From assembly GCA_030374735.1 (NCBI GenBank), contig JASCIV010000224.1:1-30459 (forward strand): 30,459 nt of DNA, written 5' to 3'. The translations under genes and the position numbers were made by a program. Shown piece by piece: positions 17,488 to 26,870 of the stretch (positions within the stretch are counted from its first letter, which is position 1; each line of letters opens with the position of its first letter). Origin of the DNA: Gracilaria caudata (lineage: Eukaryota; Rhodophyta; Florideophyceae; Gracilariales; Gracilariaceae). Below the pieces are notes generated by a model. That model saw nothing but the letters and a program-made list of their open reading frames with translations. It was not told the DNA's origin and made no database searches.

Positions 17488-20400
17488 CTAGCTCACGCTT
17501 CCTTGATAAAAGTAGTTGAAATCGAGACGAGTTAGCAAATCTTCGAGATGGGGAAAGACTCGTGATTCAATTAGTCTTCTGAGAACGTCCGTGAGGAAAA
17601 TGCTTCTGCGCTTTAAACTTGCGGAGGCAGAAACCAAAAGGTCGACAACATTATCGACCTCGACGTTGGCATTAATCGTATCAGGGTGACAAAACGACAA
17701 GATCTTTTTGTCAACTTTCACGACGATATCGAATCCGCCGCTCATAACGCTCACCACACTCTTGTGCTTCTCTCCAAGAAGGCACCGTCGCACAGAGTTC
17801 TCAAGAAACTTCTGATGAGCATCTCGTAAATCCCAGACACAAGTAGTCTCATCCCATGAAGACTCAAACTCACTCCATGCCGTTCTCAGAACCTGGTCCA
17901 TCTCGAATCCTCCGAATATGGACACAAAATGCTCGGCATGCCAGGAAAAATTCCATAAACATACTTGAAGCTTTTTGTCCCTGAGCAATGAACCATTGGA
18001 GGTCTTGTAGATAACGCTATTTCTTCGAGATAAGCCAAAGAGACTCCTCAGGCTCAGCTTTGCTCGCAGCACTCTCAGAAAGAAGTCCGATATCTTGGAA
18101 TACAAAGACATGACTTTGTCCGAAAAGATTATGTTCAAGGGGAAATCAACATTGTACTTGAATTCCACCGGATTATCCCAGAGGGAAACATTTCCAGATG
18201 AGCTGTCTTCTTCAGTACCATGACCCTCAGAATCAAGAAAGAGTAGATCGGCGAATTCATTTTGATTCCGGGAGTACAGATTTAGAGCCGTTCGAAGGCA
18301 TCGATTCAACAACGTACGGTCCCTTAGATATCTCCCGCCAGCGCCTGATGTCCCATAGAAAGTCATGGCCGCATTAACTCGTCTCTGGATGTATTTCTCG
18401 TTTGCTTCCGACGTTCTAGCTGCACCCTCAATCTGACCTACCAGCGCGTTTGCAAAGTCACCAGCTCCGAGAAGCACGTGAGCACGAAGGTTGCGAAAAT
18501 GATCAAACAAGTTCAGGTTTTGAACAAAGCACTGCATCACCCTAGTTTGAACAACTTTATCTATCTTCCGAAGAGGCTGCATCATGAACTCGCCGAAAAC
18601 GATATTTAACGGCGGGGAATAAATTTCAATGAGATTCTGTGCCTTTGTGCGCGCGTCCACTGATACATGTAATTGTTTCCACGTGAAGCTTCTCTGGGGC
18701 CTTGAGTCCCGATGCTCAAGTTCGGGGGGAACCGGAATCGCATGGTCCTGAGCAAGTTGAAACAGTGACTCTATGCTTGCTTCAGCCCAGCATGCATGGA
18801 CCTCTTCTTCGAATGTGCCATCCGTCTCTGCACAAAGATCGCCATCAGCACTAGAGATGTCGATAGAGGCAGAATAACATGCATCTAATCCTGGAGAACC
18901 ACCTGCCTTTTGAGGAACTCCAATCAAGCTTGATAGTCTGGATGGACTTTTATCTTGTGCTGTGCCCGGCACACCCGAAATTTTGTCACCAGAGTCAATG
19001 CCTTTTGCGAAACCCTCCAAGTGAGATCGACAGAGGTTTAGGTCGTTGCTAAGTAGAGATGAGCTCAGGCATGCTGGCTTTTCTGCGAGAGCACCTTTCT
19101 CGAGGCCAAAATACTGCAGCAGGGATCGGCTTCTTCCTGCTCTGATAAGGAATAGGGCTTGCTGATGAGTAAAAATGCTCGGGTATACACCACATCTGTC
19201 TTCCTCTTCTTCATCGGATGCTTCCGATAATTCCTTCGCTCGATACTCATCTTCAGTCAGCAGCAACTCTGATCCGCGAGCGGATAGACCCAACATGGTC
19301 CCGAAGAATTCATGTCTTGAGTCTCTTCGGCATGATGCTTCAAAAAACCAATCCCAAACAAAATCCATATACGTCATCAGGACTCTTACGAACAAATCAT
19401 TCAGGGCAGAACTTCTTGTAGACTGGGACGCTTCTTTCATCAGTAGGTTTAGCACGGAATACGACTTCCCATCTGTGTTTTCCAATTTTGATAGGAGCTC
19501 TCCAAGGTAATACATATCCGATATCTTTGCTTCGGCTTCGCTAAGCAAGGCCCAAGATTTATTTCTCGGAAACACTGAACCATCTCTAACTCGCTCAAGC
19601 AAGAAATGGTAGTGGTCATCTGCGAATTCTTTTGTGAAGCTGATTACCGCTTTCAGCGATCGACCGAGCGCATGAGGAGCGTAGACGTTCGAAAACGACA
19701 GAATGTCCTGGAACAAAGCACCACATGCGCTTGATCTTATCGTCAATTCTGTTACTTGATCCTTTGATTGCTGCATGGTGGTCAAAAGTCCATGGGCCCA
19801 TCTTCGTTGACGACTTGTGTCGGTTCTTCCAAGCAACGCTCCTTTAGTTTCGTCGGACAATTCGTCGCTCCCTAGCAAAACCGCTTGCAGTCTATTAAGC
19901 TCGTATTTATCGTCCGGGCGCGCAACCATCTCGTCAAACTCTGGTCCGCAGATGCATCGGCAGAAAACATGCTGTAGCATTTCCTCATCGCGAGACAGCT
20001 CGCTTGAAGGAGGACTATCAACAACCGTTTCTAGTTTCACGACCTCCTTAGCCAATGATCTATACTTGCTCCAAGGTTCGAAGTCAAAAATACTCGTTGG
20101 GAAATGAATACACTTCGTTTGGTGCTCTGATGACATCGGCGAACCACCCAACATGTTCTCCCATCTCTGCGCTTCGACTTCCACGGCATACCGTGCAGTT
20201 GCTGCCAGAGCGTCTTCGAAATCAATGGTATTGTTGCTTGTAGTCGAAAAAGATCGTGGTGGGAAGGAAGAATTCATGTCAACGTCCTCTGTCCCAAAAG
20301 GGAGAGAAAACAAGCCATAATCCTTCAATGATTTTCCTGTCACTTCGTTGCTGATGGAAACGCTGTGAGGAATCCTCCAAACCTTTTCCGAATGAAACAA

Positions 20401-20724
20401 AGAACGAGATCGTTTGGTCTTTTTCTTCCTCAAGTTCCGTGCACAGAGCAATAACACTTGAAGAACTGACCCTGATGACCGCAGCACTGATTTCTCATCG
20501 CCCAATTTCGCAAGGCAGTTGAGCTTTTCTGCCTCATGAAGGCGACCAGCCATACGCATTTCCAGGACAACATCAAACAGTAATGCGCCACAATTGACAT
20601 TGCTGTCTATAAAATGCTCTCTAAACTCGCCAGTGATATCCAGAAGCACTTCATATCCTGTGATCCATTTCTCGCTTAATAACTTCTTTGCAAGTTGAAC
20701 AACAGAAAGAGAATTATCGCTCAT
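17488..20724 (-). CDS. Gamma-tubulin complex component, GCP family (GCP5/6-like size)
   Basis: 1078 residues, single exon; the start ATG is at 20724. GCP proteins form the gamma-tubulin ring that nucleates microtubules at spindle poles. The C-terminal GRIP2 region is clear: MMQPLRKIDKVVQTRV, then EFKYNVDFPLNIIFSDKVMSLYSKI (about residues 850-875) and LRDAHQKFLENSVRRCLL. In the N-terminal half the GRIP1-like segment has YYLGELLSKLENTDG and PSIFTHQQALFLIRAGRSRSLLQYFG (about 515-540), as in GCPs. A long acidic and Ser-rich insertion (about 540-670) separates the two GRIP regions, which together with the length favours GCP5 or GCP6 over GCP2-4. The exact paralogue cannot be set by eye. Confidence 0.82.
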   Translation of the reverse strand: MSDNSLSVVQLAKKLLSEKWITGYEVLLDITGEFREHFIDSNVNCGALLFDVVLEMRMAGRLHEAEKLNCLAKLGDEKSVLRSSGSVLQVLLLCARNLRKKKTKRSRSLFHSEKVWRIPHSVSISNEVTGKSLKDYGLFSLPFGTEDVDMNSSFPPRSFSTTSNNTIDFEDALAATARYAVEVEAQRWENMLGGSPMSSEHQTKCIHFPTSIFDFEPWSKYRSLAKEVVKLETVVDSPPSSELSRDEEMLQHVFCRCICGPEFDEMVARPDDKYELNRLQAVLLGSDELSDETKGALLGRTDTSRQRRWAHGLLTTMQQSKDQVTELTIRSSACGALFQDILSFSNVYAPHALGRSLKAVISFTKEFADDHYHFLLERVRDGSVFPRNKSWALLSEAEAKISDMYYLGELLSKLENTDGKSYSVLNLLMKEASQSTRSSALNDLFVRVLMTYMDFVWDWFFEASCRRDSRHEFFGTMLGLSARGSELLLTEDEYRAKELSEASDEEEEDRCGVYPSIFTHQQALFLIRAGRSRSLLQYFGLEKGALAEKPACLSSSLLSNDLNLCRSHLEGFAKGIDSGDKISGVPGTAQDKSPSRLSSLIGVPQKAGGSPGLDACYSASIDISSADGDLCAETDGTFEEEVHACWAEASIESLFQLAQDHAIPVPPELEHRDSRPQRSFTWKQLHVSVDARTKAQNLIEIYSPPLNIVFGEFMMQPLRKIDKVVQTRVMQCFVQNLNLFDHFRNLRAHVLLGAGDFANALVGQIEGAARTSEANEKYIQRRVNAAMTFYGTSGAGGRYLRDRTLLNRCLRTALNLYSRNQNEFADLLFLDSEGHGTEEDSSSGNVSLWDNPVEFKYNVDFPLNIIFSDKVMSLYSKISDFFLRVLRAKLSLRSLFGLSRRNSVIYKTSNGSLLRDKKLQVCLWNFSWHAEHFVSIFGGFEMDQVLRTAWSEFESSWDETTCVWDLRDAHQKFLENSVRRCLLGEKHKSVVSVMSGGFDIVVKVDKKILSFCHPDTINANVEVDNVVDLLVSASASLKRRSIFLTDVLRRLIESRVFPHLEDLLTRLDFNYFYQGSVS

Positions 20725-21370
20725 AATTGCAATGAGTCTTTCTGTGGCCGAAGTTGAAATCGGTCGTGGAAAGTTTCAAGGACGAGATGCATTCGACGCT
20801 ACGCTATCCTCGTGAGACATCCGCTTCTTCGCGCATTGCAGTTGCGTTACTACAATGCTTCTCAAAACGCTAGATTCAGACGAGCTTGTGCTTCAATTCT
20901 TACGAGGTTTGTGGTGGCTCTCTCTGAATACAAGGCGATGGCCAAATCTTTGGTTCCTCCGAGTACTTGATTCCTTGCGTGCGAGTAGGGAAAGGATTTG
21001 AAAAGCTCTAAAGGAACCGCCTGCTTCCATCAACAACCATCCATCAACACTGAACGAGCGGCTGTTCTCATGTCTTTTCGTTCTCACGGTCTCGGCATAA
21101 CGCCAGACTAGCTAGCAGGTTGAACTTCGAAGTGCTCATTTCATGATCTATACAAAATAAGCACGCCGCCAAATTTAAATGAAATTAAGACACCAGCGTC
21201 ATTTATGGCCCTTTTCACAGAAAACTGCACTGTAGATTGTGTTCTACGCACCCATGGAACGCGACTAGTCGACGACGTGCAAGCACGACGAAAAGGCTTG
21301 AGCGTTTCCAGCTCTTTCCCTCGAGCAGCGAAGCACTTAGTTCGAAGTGTTCATATTCCTCCTTCGAGAT
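20725..21370. promoter_or_regulatory. Divergent promoter between GCP-family gene and RRP1
   Basis: 646 bp between two start codons. A GCCGCCAAATTTAAAT stretch near 21168-21183 combines an E2F-like half-site (minus-strand TTTGGCGG) with an AT-rich TATA-like block, about 190 bp upstream of RRP1. No gene was recognised. Confidence 0.35.
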
Positions 21371-22387
21371 ATGAAGAGTCAGCATCAGATTAAGTTCAAG
21401 CGGAAACGGCCAGGCAAGCGAAAGGTAAACAGCAAAGTAACTGAACACTTGCACGAGTCGCTTGACGTTGTGCAAAACAAAGTTGTGGTTGGATGGCGCG
21501 AGCTGAGATTCGCCCACGCGCTGTCTGACTCCGACCGAAGAGTGCGAGAGGCGTCGCTAGAATCTCTTCAATCATGGCTGCGGGAAAACGGTGACAGTCT
21601 ACAAGCAAGAGAAATCGACCGGCTATGGAAGGCACTGTTTTACTGCATTTGGATGGCGGACAAACCTCGTGTGATATCAAACACAATAACGAACGTGATT
21701 GCCTTGACTGACATCGTGGGTTGGCCGTTTCTCACAGGCTTTTTTAAGTGTATGATGCGAGAATGGTTTGGTATTGATCGACATCGAGTCGATAAGTTCT
21801 ACGAGCTTACGAACGCTGCGTTGAGCAAGTGCTCAGATTTGGTACTACCACAAAGCACAGATGGGGCTTTCACTGAGAATTTGGACGAAATGGTTAAGAT
21901 GCTTCAGACTCAGGTATGGGATCATGCGCACACACAAGGACAAGGCTTCGCGCTCCACATCCTTGATGTTTACGTGGACAAAGTCTTGCACCCGTTCCTC
22001 AAGCGCGGTAACCTACTCTCCGGCAACGGGGTTCACAAAGTGTTTGATACCATTCTCAACGGTCCCATACAAGTAATGAAGCAACCGCAGAGGTACTCGC
22101 CAGCACTGATAAGGAGAATCGTGGACAGGATCTTGGACAGACTAATGGAAGCGGTGAGTGCGGAAGATATTGGACTGAAACCCAAGTTTCGAAGAGATAT
22201 GATTGCGAGAGCTTCGAAACATGTCATGTCGTTCGCGTCGAATAAATCCACTCCAGAAAACGTTCGACCAAACTTGTACGCGACGAGAGAGCGAATGAGG
22301 GCAGTGGTTGACAAGTTTGACGAAACTCAACGGCAGAAGGAGAAACCGAAGGAGGCGGAGGGCGTGGAAAGCGCAGAAAAGCCATAG
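21371..22387 (+). CDS. RRP1: Ribosomal RNA processing protein RRP1 / NOP52
   Basis: 338 residues; the ATG at 21371 starts MKSQHQIKFKRKRPGKRK, a basic nucleolar-targeting-like N-terminus. NOP52 family proteins act in the nucleolus in 60S subunit assembly and ITS1/27S pre-rRNA processing. The family core is visible: FAHALSDSDRRVREASLESL (about 45-65), IDRLWKALFYCIWMADKP (about 80-98) and MMREWFGIDRHRVDKFYEL (about 135-155), which match the conserved WKGLFYC.WMSDKP and REW.GIDR.R.DKFY blocks. The C-terminal tail is short and charged (residues 310-338), so the protein lacks the long extension of animal NOP52 and is closer to yeast Rrp1. Single exon. Confidence 0.9.
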   Translation: MKSQHQIKFKRKRPGKRKVNSKVTEHLHESLDVVQNKVVVGWRELRFAHALSDSDRRVREASLESLQSWLRENGDSLQAREIDRLWKALFYCIWMADKPRVISNTITNVIALTDIVGWPFLTGFFKCMMREWFGIDRHRVDKFYELTNAALSKCSDLVLPQSTDGAFTENLDEMVKMLQTQVWDHAHTQGQGFALHILDVYVDKVLHPFLKRGNLLSGNGVHKVFDTILNGPIQVMKQPQRYSPALIRRIVDRILDRLMEAVSAEDIGLKPKFRRDMIARASKHVMSFASNKSTPENVRPNLYATRERMRAVVDKFDETQRQKEKPKEAEGVESAEKP

Positions 22388-23248
22388 TGAGCTCGCTGTT
22401 TGTGACGGGATGGCTTATACGACAGGCGGCTTCGGAATTCAGTTCGGGGTGTGGGGGAATGAACAAGTCAAACTAGAACATCGTGTTGGGTGAGAGTCTT
22501 GGAGGGCTTTGAATTGAGGTGAGCGGCGTTCATTGCGGATGTTCTGAATCCATTGAAGAAGAGAACTGAGGGTTGCGCAATGACGCTGTGATGGGGTATC
22601 ATCGTAATAGGAAGCTTTGGCGAATAATATACATTTACGCACTGAGATTCATTGCGCTACGCGAAGAATTACCCGCTTGCTGTCCATGCTCCTGAAACCA
22701 TTTCCCCAGCGAGCAGTGGCGTCTGAGCACCATCCAAACTACAAGGGTAGGCGATTCATCAATGGGCGGACGTGGGTGCACATCGAGTGCAGCTCTCATT
22801 TGATACGTTCAGCGCGGGCAATAATGATGCGCTTGATTTCGCGCGAATTTCGATTTGCATGAGTTTTGGCGCCAGTTCAGTTTTGATCCCGGCAGGGAGC
22901 CGCCTACCTGCTCATACTCGATGTGCATGTTTTGCGCTTATTTCTTTGATACTAGGCTCGTTCTGGCCCGGCTACGGCACGTTTTTGGCGCGAAACTACT
23001 CGTACTCGACGTTCAAAAGGGCTCGTACCCGAGCGCTGTCCAATGCGCGCTGCCGTTTACCCGCCGCTGTCGCGCTCCTCGTGTTCGCCCATCCCCCCCT
23101 TGGCTCTGCTTCCTTATCAAAGGGTGCGCTACCCTTCCTTCTCCCTTTCCCCCTGACTTCCCTCCTGCCTCCCGTCTTCACCTTTTCTCTATCAGGCCCT
23201 GGTAAGACAGGATCATAATCCGTCTTACTGAACCGCAGCACGTGAACC
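22388..23248. promoter_or_regulatory. Spacer with RRP1 3' end and CDT1 promoter
   Basis: 861 bp without a recognisable gene. The CDT1-proximal half carries three E2F-like sites (listed separately). The last 200 bp before CDT1 is C/T-rich on the plus strand (23080-23200), a common feature of initiator or leader regions. No TATA box is evident. Confidence 0.5.
22838..22995 (+). promoter_or_regulatory. Cluster of three E2F/DP-like sites upstream of CDT1
   Basis: TTCGCGCGAA at 22838-22847 (a perfect palindrome, matching TTTCGCGC), TTTTGGCGCCA at 22864-22874, and TTTTTGGCGCGAAA at 22982-22995. The last is a textbook E2F/DP consensus and contains the same TTTTTGGCGCGAA string found upstream of ligase I. 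They lie 254-411 bp upstream of the CDT1 ATG. CDT1 is an E2F target in plants and animals; binding here is inference. Confidence 0.6.
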
Positions 23249-24895
23249 ATGTCTTCGAAGCGCAGCTTGAAACGACTTCGTCAGGAAACAGAGCGCGCTG
23301 TGGAAAGAGGGGAACAGCATCGATTGACAAACATTCTCAATGACCGCGTCCGAAAGCCGAGAACGTTCCAAGATCCTCCCGAGAATGTCGCAAAGCGTCA
23401 AAAGCTATCACATTGTGCTCCGGACACAGCCCCCGCATCTGTAGCGCCCGCGCCCAATGTTCCTGTATCCTCGGCACAAAACAGTCGCATCCCTTCTGCG
23501 GAACAGATTCAATCACAAAAGAAGAACTGGCGTCTTTCGGAGATTCTCAAGAAGGAACGTGACTCGAAGCGCATGAGACAAAGTGCTCAGCCATCCTTCA
23601 TTCTCGCTCCGCCGCACATGGATACTCGACGACCGAGCACTCCTGCGAAGAAGAGATCGGAGCCTGCTTCAACAATCCAAGGGAAGACACAACCGCCGAA
23701 GGGGGCCAAAGCAAAAAAGACGCCGCCGAAACCAAAACCAAACTCCGCCGCTTCTGTTCTGGCTGCTCAGCCAGTGCACTCGAGCAGTCGCACCACCTCA
23801 GTCCCCGGTGGAGATGCCCTACTGTACGACAAGTCTATGCTTCCCAAATCGTATGCTCTTGTTCTTGATACACTCATTGCGCTTGAAACCGCAGTGTCTC
23901 TTCTGAGAGTTCGACAGATGAGACCTACTGTCGGCGCATTGCGCGATATTGTCGCCCGAACCACACGCCGTGACTTTACAAGTAAGGTGCTCTCACAGCT
24001 TGTGCACATTGCCCCGGAAGCCGTTGCAGTTTTGCCTGGCCCCAGGGTCACGTTCAACCCCAAGAGACCATCTGATAGCCTGATTGTCAGGCTTGACCGA
24101 CCCGATGACGAGCTCAACGCATCAACAACAACGGCGAACAAATCTGGAGAGGATACAAGAAGTTCTCTTGGGGAAGGTTTTGCCAGGTTGAGACGATCCT
24201 TGTTGCACAAACGTCTGCTTCAGCGCGTCCGAGAGGATCACGAAAGCTTTCTGAAGCGCATTTCAGAAACGCGGTATAAGGGCCACGTATGGCACCCGGA
24301 CTTCGATTTGGAGAAGGATGTGAGCGACCTGCCGTCTCCTCCTTTGTATTCCGATGAAAGCTCTCGCGCAGTGGTGCGAAATGTCAAAAGAGTTCGGTTC
24401 GCCCTCCCGGACGCTGTTGAGTCAAAGGATGATGCAGAGCAAAACGAAACTAGTCCTGATGAGGACGGAGAGGACTCCGCTGACGGATGTATCCCCAAGA
24501 GTCTTCTGGAAAGAGTTCGCGCGCGATCGAAATCTCAAAGAGAGCATGATTCCAAAGTGGCTGAGGACAAGGCAACGAATGAAACACTTTTATCCAAATT
24601 GCCCAACACAATGGACAGCGTCTACATTGTAATGAGAAATGAGAAACGATCCGCCATGGGTTGGAACCAATTGATCCTCAAGCTGGAAAAGCTGCATCCG
24701 AAGAAGTGGAGCAGAGACGATTTGCAGAGGCAACTGGATGCGATCGTTTTGCTTGCACCGGAGTGGTGCAAAAAGGTTGAGTTGAAGAGTTCTCGAGGAG
24801 GTCATGCTTTTCGAGTAGTGTCCGAATCTGCGTTCAACGCATCTCGAGAGAAGGTTAATCTAACAAAACACCACGAGTTTACCCCTGTCGAATAA
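23249..24895 (+). CDS. CDT1: DNA replication licensing factor CDT1
   Basis: 548 residues, single exon. CDT1 loads the MCM2-7 helicase at ORC/CDC6-bound origins in G1. Residues 1-180 are disordered, basic and Pro/Ser/Lys-rich, with RxL-like motifs (KRLRQE). The central CDT1 domain starts near residue 199 (LPKSYALVLDTLIALETAVSL, then LRVRQMRPT and DFTSKVLSQLVHIAPEAV), matching the geminin/MCM-binding winged helix. The C-terminal MCM-binding domain begins near 415 (IPKSLLERVRARSK, as in the LLERIRAKE block of animal CDT1) and ends in a winged helix (about 449-532). No N-terminal PIP degron is seen, so PCNA-coupled destruction may be missing or different. The stop codon TAA lies inside an AATAAA hexamer (24891-24896). 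E2F-like sites lie upstream. Confidence 0.9.
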   Translation: MSSKRSLKRLRQETERAVERGEQHRLTNILNDRVRKPRTFQDPPENVAKRQKLSHCAPDTAPASVAPAPNVPVSSAQNSRIPSAEQIQSQKKNWRLSEILKKERDSKRMRQSAQPSFILAPPHMDTRRPSTPAKKRSEPASTIQGKTQPPKGAKAKKTPPKPKPNSAASVLAAQPVHSSSRTTSVPGGDALLYDKSMLPKSYALVLDTLIALETAVSLLRVRQMRPTVGALRDIVARTTRRDFTSKVLSQLVHIAPEAVAVLPGPRVTFNPKRPSDSLIVRLDRPDDELNASTTTANKSGEDTRSSLGEGFARLRRSLLHKRLLQRVREDHESFLKRISETRYKGHVWHPDFDLEKDVSDLPSPPLYSDESSRAVVRNVKRVRFALPDAVESKDDAEQNETSPDEDGEDSADGCIPKSLLERVRARSKSQREHDSKVAEDKATNETLLSKLPNTMDSVYIVMRNEKRSAMGWNQLILKLEKLHPKKWSRDDLQRQLDAIVLLAPEWCKKVELKSSRGGHAFRVVSESAFNASREKVNLTKHHEFTPVE

Positions 24896-25429
24896 AATTA
24901 ACTGGAACAACCTCAATAGTTTCCTATCATGTGTAATCCGTCTTGTGCATCCTCTTCGTTGGGTCGGGTTGATGTTCCACCTGAAAATCACCCCTCTGGG
25001 ACGTCTCGTATCCAAATTTCTTGACAAATCTAACACGATGTTATCCGTCGGACGACCTTTGCTTCGCTTTAAACCGCATGAGTTTCAATTTTGTTCGCCG
25101 TTTGCTCGTGGATAAAACTTTGAATCTGTCCCCCAAACTTGCAGCTGGAGGGCTGAAAAGGACTTACGATGCACTCGCAGACTTTGGGGTTTTGAGGTCA
25201 ATTTGCACAAAACGCTGGGTTGATGTTCGGTGGCCTTGCCTCGGATCCATCAACTGTTGTGCACATGAGGTTGTGGGCACTTCGCGTTTGAGGAACAGTC
25301 TTAGTGACACAGCATCTTTTTCATCAAAGTAGAAGTTTGTGCTCCCGAACTTACCAATCCCATGGGTGTCTTCGGCGAAGTGGAACAGAATCATTCCAGA
25401 CAGTTCTCGTTTCTGGTATCGGCTCCAAT

Positions 25430-25476
25430 ATGGATGAAACTACAACCCTCGAATCGAAGGTTGTAGTTTCATCCAT
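25430..25476. repeat. Near-perfect inverted repeat, 18-bp arms
   Basis: ATGGATGAAACTACAACC (25430-25447) is followed by 11 bases and then its exact complement (25459-25476). Within the loop TCGA-A-TCGA pairs again after a single mismatch, so the whole 47-bp segment is almost fully self-complementary. As RNA it would form a stable long hairpin; as DNA it could extrude a cruciform. Confidence 0.9.
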
Positions 25477-25854
25477 TTAGCGATTCCGTAGATGTGCAGC
25501 TATATTTCTTCCTCTAATCTTGTGCATGAATCTCGTCGGAAGCATATGGCTCAATGTCACGTAACGAAAGTACATGAAGCCAGGCCTCGGCCATAACATT
25601 GGCCTTTGGAATATTCGTCTACCCGATATCTAAAGCACCGGACGACACACACTCGCTCCTCACTGTGTTTACCATAGACATCGTATCATTTGCTTCAAGC
25701 CATCGTATCGTTTAGAACAGTGCATTATTATTACTTACACGCGCAGACGTTATCACTTCTCTGACAAGGACTTGTGTTCGCCTTTGAGTAGCCAGTAATA
25801 CACAAGTTCCACGTGATTCTGCGAGACCCAAGTGGCCCGAGTAAGAGGCTAGAA

Positions 25855-26050
25855 CGCGCACTTTGAGAGCCACATGGGCGACGCGAGCAAGCACTTGAAG
25901 AACCAAGAGGCAACCTGATCTGGGGCTTTGAGATCCCCAGGCGCGGCGCGACGAGGTACTTGGGGAACCTAATGGACAACCGCAATGCGCACTTTGAGAG
26001 CCCCGTTGGCGACTCAATGAGGTACTTCAATCACCTACCGGGCGGCGTGA
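25855..26050. repeat. Degenerate tandem repeat, 65-66-bp unit, about three copies
   Basis: The string CTTTGAGA recurs at 25861, 25926 and 25992, that is at 65- and 66-bp spacing. Copies 1 and 3 share GCGCACTTTGAGAGCC exactly, and copies 2 and 3 share GAGGTACTT. A weaker fourth copy may precede at about 25815. On the minus strand the period would be 22 codons, but no known protein repeat is recognised. Confidence 0.65.
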
Positions 26051-26870
26051 CGAGCTTCCCTCCCTCCTCAGGCCGTCTTGCAGGCCTTGCTGTGTCATTC
26101 GAGTAGTTCAACCCAGGAAAACGGTCAGGGCCTTCAGCGTAGTTGAGAGAGTTTGGCTCTTGGAGCATCGAGCATCCAGCGACAAGGAGGAGAATGTGAG
26201 CACCCAGTCAGCTTCTGTGAGACCGGTATTTATACCGATTACAGACTGCTCATTTCTGCGAAAGAGGTTGTGGTTCATAACCGAGAATGTAGTTGCATTT
26301 GAGTGCAGAATGATGCTTGGAAGAAAGAACAAACGAGCTACGAAAGACGAAGCCATCGGCTTTCCGCAATGACAATGACAGAATCTGATGAGCATCGAGT
26401 GGCTGTTTGATATCTCACGTTTCAACAACATCATTGGCTTTTCGAGTCTTCATAAAACAGTGTACCTTTGCACCTTCGTTCGGGCAAGGCCCAAAATTTT
26501 TTAAAATTAAAAATTCCGGATATTGACTGCCTTTGATCCACTAGATCCTTGGTACACTTTGCACTGCAGTCTGCACAGCGCTAGCGCATTGGATCGAGCT
26601 GCGCTCGTCCCGTGCACGCCTTCTCCGACGGGTAGGTACGAAGGTAGATGCACACGAGTCTCTTCACCGTCCACAAACGCGAGGCGGCGAAGTTTGATTG
26701 CCGCTCCACACTTGCGCGGACGCACTCGTTCAACATCTCCCTTAGAGCACGCGTCCCCCAACCCTCGCCGTGTCCCCTGCGAATCGCCTGTGCCACCTGA
26801 CCCGACTGCGCGCTCGATCCATTTCAGCCTAGACTTCTACGTTTGTTCAATCAGTCAGGTGCCTAGCAAC

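Larger units (their letters stand above)
24896..26870. other. Gene-free region upstream of STT3
   Basis: 1975 bp, the longest stretch without a supported gene. It contains a near-perfect hairpin (25430-25476), a decayed 65-66-bp repeat (25855-26050) and AT-rich tracts such as the A/T run near 26497-26515, which may belong to the STT3 promoter. The STT3 frame is open upstream to 26523 but its first ATG is at 26871. Short frames on both strands lack recognisable products; a decayed gene cannot be excluded. Confidence 0.5.

Noticed and set aside
22772..23218. 148-codon frame upstream of CDT1
   Set aside because: Overlaps the E2F-like cluster and pyrimidine-rich leader, has no domain, and ends before the CDT1 start.
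25712..26030. Minus-strand frames across the 66-bp repeat
   Set aside because: Two overlapping frames both show the period but neither resembles a known repeat protein or has supporting context.
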